The notes under the pieces were generated by a model. The model had not been told where the DNA came from. It did not search any database and worked only from the letters and a program-made list of their open reading frames with translations. Below, one piece after another: positions 11,301-13,922 of a stretch of 13,922 bases of DNA. The stretch lies in assembly GCA_934527255.1 (NCBI GenBank), contig CAKTAM010000045.1, forward strand, positions 1 to 13,922, given 5' to 3'. Numbering within the stretch: the first letter of the stretch is position 1; every line of letters begins with the position of its first letter. Origin of the DNA: an uncultured Oscillospiraceae bacterium (GTDB lineage: Bacteria; Bacillota; Clostridia; Oscillospirales; Ruminococcaceae). The translations under genes were made by a program, and so were the position numbers.

Positions 11301-12287
11301 TTACTTTTCGCACAAATGGCAGGCCACCAGATGCCCGCCGCCCACATCGTGCAGCACCGGCGCTTCTCTGGTGCAGCGTTCGGTGCAGTGCTCGCACCGC
11401 GGGTGAAAACGGCAGCCGCTTGGCGGGGCCAGCGGGCTTGGCACATCGCCGTGCAGCACCGTCTGCTGGCAGCGGCGGCCCAGCACCGGCACCGGCACGG
11501 CATTCAGCAGCGCCTGCGTATACGGGTGCCGGCGGCTGCGGTACAGCTCGGCGGCCTCGGCCGTCTCCACGATCTGCCCCAGATACATGACGGCGATGCG
11601 GTCGCTCATATACTGCACCACGCTCAGGTCGTGGGCAATGAACAGATAGGAAAGCCCCAGCTCCTGCTGCAGCTCCTTCATCAGATTGAGGATCTGCGCC
11701 TGAATGGAAACATCCAGCGCACTGACAGGCTCGTCACAGACGATCAGCTCCGGCTGCATGGCCAGTGCACGGGCAATGCAGATGCGCTGCCGCTGCCCGC
11801 CGGAAAACTCGTGCGGGTAACGGTACATATAATCGGGCTGCAGGTTCACCTTTTCCAGCGCGTGCGCCACAATGTCGCGGCGCTGGGCGCGATTGCCGAA
11901 GCCGTGGATGCGCAGCGGCTCGTCAAAGGCATCCAGAATGTTGCGCATGGGGTTCAGCGAAGCGTAAGGATCCTGAAACACCATCTGAATGGCGCGCCGC
12001 ATGGCAAAGCTTTCGCGGCCCTTCAGCGCCAGCAGGTCTTTTTCCTCCCCCTGGGGTGCCCGGTACAGCATGCGCCCGCCCTCGGGCCGGTACAGCCGCA
12101 CAATGCATTTGCCCAGCGTGGTTTTGCCGCAGCCCGACTCGCCCACAATGCCGAAGGTCTCGCCCCGGCGCACCGTAAAGCTGACGTCATCCACCGCCTG
12201 CAGCATCGGCCCGCGCCGCAGCGCCCAGCTGCTGCCGGAAGAAAAGCCCTTGGAAAGATGCTCAACGCGCAGCAATTCCTCGCTCAT
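11301..12287 (-). CDS. Dipeptide/oligopeptide ABC transporter ATPase, DppF/OppF-like
   Basis: The 328-residue ATPase powers uptake of peptides (or related solutes) with its partner ATPase and permeases. It has Walker A GESGCGKTT (49-57), Q-loop FQDP (Q105), signature SGGQRQR (162-168), Walker B LIVCDEP (D185, E186), and switch histidine H219 in AHD. The oligopeptide-type C-terminal extension carries RRHPYTQALL and a cysteine cluster at C292, C298, C301 and C305 that in some homologues binds an iron-sulfur cluster. The start is ATG 12287, with AAGGAG and a 9-nt spacer; the longer frame would overlap the upstream gene's end without a ribosome site. It is the last gene of the operon, 32 nt after the DppD-like gene. 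The peptide-type C-terminal domain argues against a sugar importer, but the substrate is unproven. Confidence 0.93.
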   Translation of the reverse strand: MSEELLRVEHLSKGFSSGSSWALRRGPMLQAVDDVSFTVRRGETFGIVGESGCGKTTLGKCIVRLYRPEGGRMLYRAPQGEEKDLLALKGRESFAMRRAIQMVFQDPYASLNPMRNILDAFDEPLRIHGFGNRAQRRDIVAHALEKVNLQPDYMYRYPHEFSGGQRQRICIARALAMQPELIVCDEPVSALDVSIQAQILNLMKELQQELGLSYLFIAHDLSVVQYMSDRIAVMYLGQIVETAEAAELYRSRRHPYTQALLNAVPVPVLGRRCQQTVLHGDVPSPLAPPSGCRFHPRCEHCTERCTREAPVLHDVGGGHLVACHLCEK

Positions 12288-12319
12288 ATTCGCTTGCTCC
12301 TTTCGTGTGGGGTGGCGGG

Positions 12320-13345
12320 TCAGCCCTCCGACGGCTGCCACGGCGTGCCCTGGCAGCGGTGACAGCGCACCCGGTGGCCCGGCTCGGCCATGACGTCATG
12401 CGGAAAGCTGCCGCGGCAGCGGTCGTCGGCATATGGGCAGCGATCGGCAAATTCGCAGCCGGTGAAAACGGTATCAATATCCGGCGTGGCGCCGGGAATG
12501 CTGTCCAGCTTGGCGCTTTTGTCCATGCCCAGCACCGGCACGCTGCGCAGCAGCGCCTGCGTGTAAGGGTGCAGCGGGTTGGAAAACACCTGCTCCAGCG
12601 TGCCGCATTCCACCACGCGGCCCATATACATAACGGCCACATCATCGCAGATCTCGGCGACGATGCCCATGTTGTGCGTGATGAGGACGATGGAAGTGCC
12701 CTGCTGCGCCTGCAGCTGCTTCATCAGCGCCAGTATCTGCGCTTGAATGGTAACATCCAGCGCGGTGGTCGGCTCGTCGGCGATCAGCAGGCGCGGGCGG
12801 CACACCATGGCTATGGCGATCATCACACGCTGCTTCATGCCGCCGGAGAACTGGTGCGGATACTCCTGCATGCGCTTTTCGGGCGACGGAATGCCCAGGC
12901 TGCCCAGCAGCTCGATCACGCGCTCGCGCGCCTCGCGGCGGCTAAGGCCCTTCTCATGCTCACGCAGGTTTTCCAAAATCTGGTCGCCAATGGTGTACAC
13001 CGGGTTCAGTGAGGACATGGGATCCTGAAACACCATGGCAATATCCGCCCCACGGATGGCGCGCAGCCGCCGGTCACGGCGATCCAGCGATGTCAGGCGC
13101 AGACACTCCTGCGGGGTGGGGCGATAGTCGATGCTGCCGCCCGCAATGCTGCCGTTGCGGGGCAGCAGCTGCAGAACGGAATGCGCCGTAACGCTTTTGC
13201 CGCAGCCCGACTCGCCCACGATGCCCAGCACGCGGCCGCGGCCAACATCAAACGACACATCGTTGACGGCATGCACCGTGCGGCGGCCCATGCGGAAATC
13301 GACGGCCAGCTGGCGCACGGTGAGAATGTTATCCGGTTGGTTCAT
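12320..13345 (-). CDS. Dipeptide/oligopeptide ABC transporter ATPase, DppD/OppD-like
   Basis: The 341-residue ATPase is the partner of the DppF-like protein; the two form the heterodimeric motor under the permeases. It has Walker A GESGCGKS (44-51), Q-loop FQDP (Q107), signature SGGMKQR (167-173), with M in place of Q as is typical of DppD/OppD, Walker B LLIADEP (D190, E191) and H224 in THN. The C-terminal peptide-transporter domain has LHPYTQALLRSVP (258-270) and cysteines C297, C303, C310, C328 and C331. The start is ATG 13345, with AAGGAG at 13357-13352 and a 6-nt spacer. It lies 77 nt after the permease stop. A hairpin with a T-run in that gap faces the other strand. Typical operon order is substrate-binding protein, two permeases, D, F; the first parts lie outside the window. 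Confidence 0.93.
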   Translation of the reverse strand: MNQPDNILTVRQLAVDFRMGRRTVHAVNDVSFDVGRGRVLGIVGESGCGKSVTAHSVLQLLPRNGSIAGGSIDYRPTPQECLRLTSLDRRDRRLRAIRGADIAMVFQDPMSSLNPVYTIGDQILENLREHEKGLSRREARERVIELLGSLGIPSPEKRMQEYPHQFSGGMKQRVMIAIAMVCRPRLLIADEPTTALDVTIQAQILALMKQLQAQQGTSIVLITHNMGIVAEICDDVAVMYMGRVVECGTLEQVFSNPLHPYTQALLRSVPVLGMDKSAKLDSIPGATPDIDTVFTGCEFADRCPYADDRCRGSFPHDVMAEPGHRVRCHRCQGTPWQPSEG

Positions 13346-13388
13346 GGCTTGCTCCTTTTCAGACGCCGCTTTGGCACAAAGGGCGGTC

Positions 13389-13410
13389 GCGGCCGCCGGG
13401 CCGCTTTTTT
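13389..13410 (+). terminator. Plus-strand terminator-like hairpin inside the ABC operon
   Basis: GCGGCC (13389-13394) / GGCCGC (13399-13404) with a 4-nt loop is followed by six T (13405-13410) on the plus strand. The operon runs on the minus strand, where the hairpin is preceded, not followed, by the A/T run, so it should not stop the operon. It could stop antisense transcription; the call is from sequence alone. Confidence 0.5.
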
Positions 13411-13422
13411 GCCGGGGCGGCC

Positions 13423-13922
13423 TCAGCCGTTCTGCGCGGGGTCAAACACATCGCGCAGGCCGTCGCCGAAGAAGTTGATGCTCAGCACAAACAGCGAAAT
13501 GGCAATGCCGGGGGCCAGCCACAGGTGCGGATAGGTCAGTACCTTGGTCAGCGTTTTGGCGGCGTTGATGATATTGCCCCAGGTGGGAATGCCATCCGGC
13601 ACGCCCATGCCCAGAAAGCTGAGCCCAGCCTCGGCCAGAATGTAGCCCGCGCTGGCCAGCGTGGTGTGCACAATGACCGGGCCGATGGTGTTGGGCAGCA
13701 GCTGCCGGAACATGATGGAAAAGCCGGACACGCCGTTGACCCGGCAGCTTTCGACAAAGGGCTCCTGCTTGAGCGAAAGAATGCGGCTGCGCACGATGCG
13801 ATGCACGCCGCACCAGCCCGTAAAAATGAAAATGAGGATCATGTTGACGACGCTGCGCCCGGAAATACCCACACAGATGAGGATGAGCAGCGTTTGCGGA
13901 AAGACGCTGAACAGCTCGGACA
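13423..13922 (-). CDS. Dipeptide/oligopeptide ABC transporter permease, DppC/OppC-like (partial)
   Basis: Only the C-terminal 165 residues or so are present; the frame is open to the window end, so the N-terminus is missing. I read it from the edge, not from the internal GTG at 13872. It is an inner-membrane permease of the DppC/OppC type. The coupling (EAA) loop is visible as VESCRVNGVSGFSIMFRQLLPN, which contacts the ATPases. It is followed by the family's GYILAEAGLSFLGMG and PTWGNIINAA segments and the terminal INFFGDGLRDVFDP ending. At least three hydrophobic helices are visible. It precedes the DppD-like and DppF-like genes on the same strand and must share their transcript. Confidence 0.92.
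   Translation of the reverse strand, partial: SELFSVFPQTLLILICVGISGRSVVNMILIFIFTGWCGVHRIVRSRILSLKQEPFVESCRVNGVSGFSIMFRQLLPNTIGPVIVHTTLASAGYILAEAGLSFLGMGVPDGIPTWGNIINAAKTLTKVLTYPHLWLAPGIAISLFVLSINFFGDGLRDVFDPAQNG

Noticed and set aside
11121..12362. Open plus-strand frame of 413 codons opposite the DppF-like gene
   Set aside because: Walker A, signature and Walker B motifs are all on the minus strand; the frame also spans the tandem array.

Overview
The window is GC-rich bacterial DNA (I estimate about 60% G+C) with tight sigma-A type promoters, AGGAGG-type ribosome binding sites and strong intrinsic terminators. Two YerB-like DUF3048 lipoproteins, a small CxxC zinc-ribbon protein and a Dpp/Opp-type ABC operon suggest a high-GC Clostridia member, such as a gut Oscillospiraceae/Ruminococcaceae of the Gemmiger-Subdoligranulum-Faecalibacterium kind. 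That placement is inference from protein style and base composition. I see no phage, transposase, CRISPR, rRNA or plasmid functions. It reads as ordinary chromosome divided into short, separately promoted and terminated units.

Layout. 1-300: tRNA-Arg(CCG) on the minus strand with its own promoter and terminator. 463-1398 (+): a seven-helix membrane protein ending in a zinc ribbon. 1850-2695 (+): a probable heavy-metal/manganese efflux permease with a palindrome beside its promoter and a leader of about 150 nt. 2696-3114: non-coding, with mutually exclusive hairpin arms. 3115-3660 (+): a GNAT acetyltransferase, meeting head-to-head through a bidirectional terminator a FabG-like SDR oxidoreductase (3849-4589, -). 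The SDR is divergent from a TetR regulator (4709-5269, +); the two promoters overlap around one palindrome, so the TetR very probably controls the SDR and itself. 5410-6797 (+): an intracellular GH27 alpha-galactosidase overlapped by 4 nt by a small zinc-ribbon gene, then a strong terminator.

7267-8502 and 9061-10254 (+): two related DUF3048 lipoproteins, each with its own promoter, separated by 558 bp containing a decayed 26-27 bp tandem array and two terminators. 10691-11017 (-): a small HEAT-like protein whose promoter lies in a large inverted repeat. 11301-13922 (-): the distal end of a dipeptide/oligopeptide ABC importer operon in the order permease (cut by the window end), DppD-like ATPase, DppF-like ATPase. 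An 18-bp tandem array of small hairpins follows its last stop codon.

Most probable functional links: TetR with SDR (shared control region), GH27 with the zinc-ribbon protein (translational coupling), and the three ABC components (one transporter). I did not find a clear new multi-gene system. The signals most worth a second look are non-coding: the two tandem arrays, the alternative-pairing hairpins, and the symmetrical elements inside promoters.
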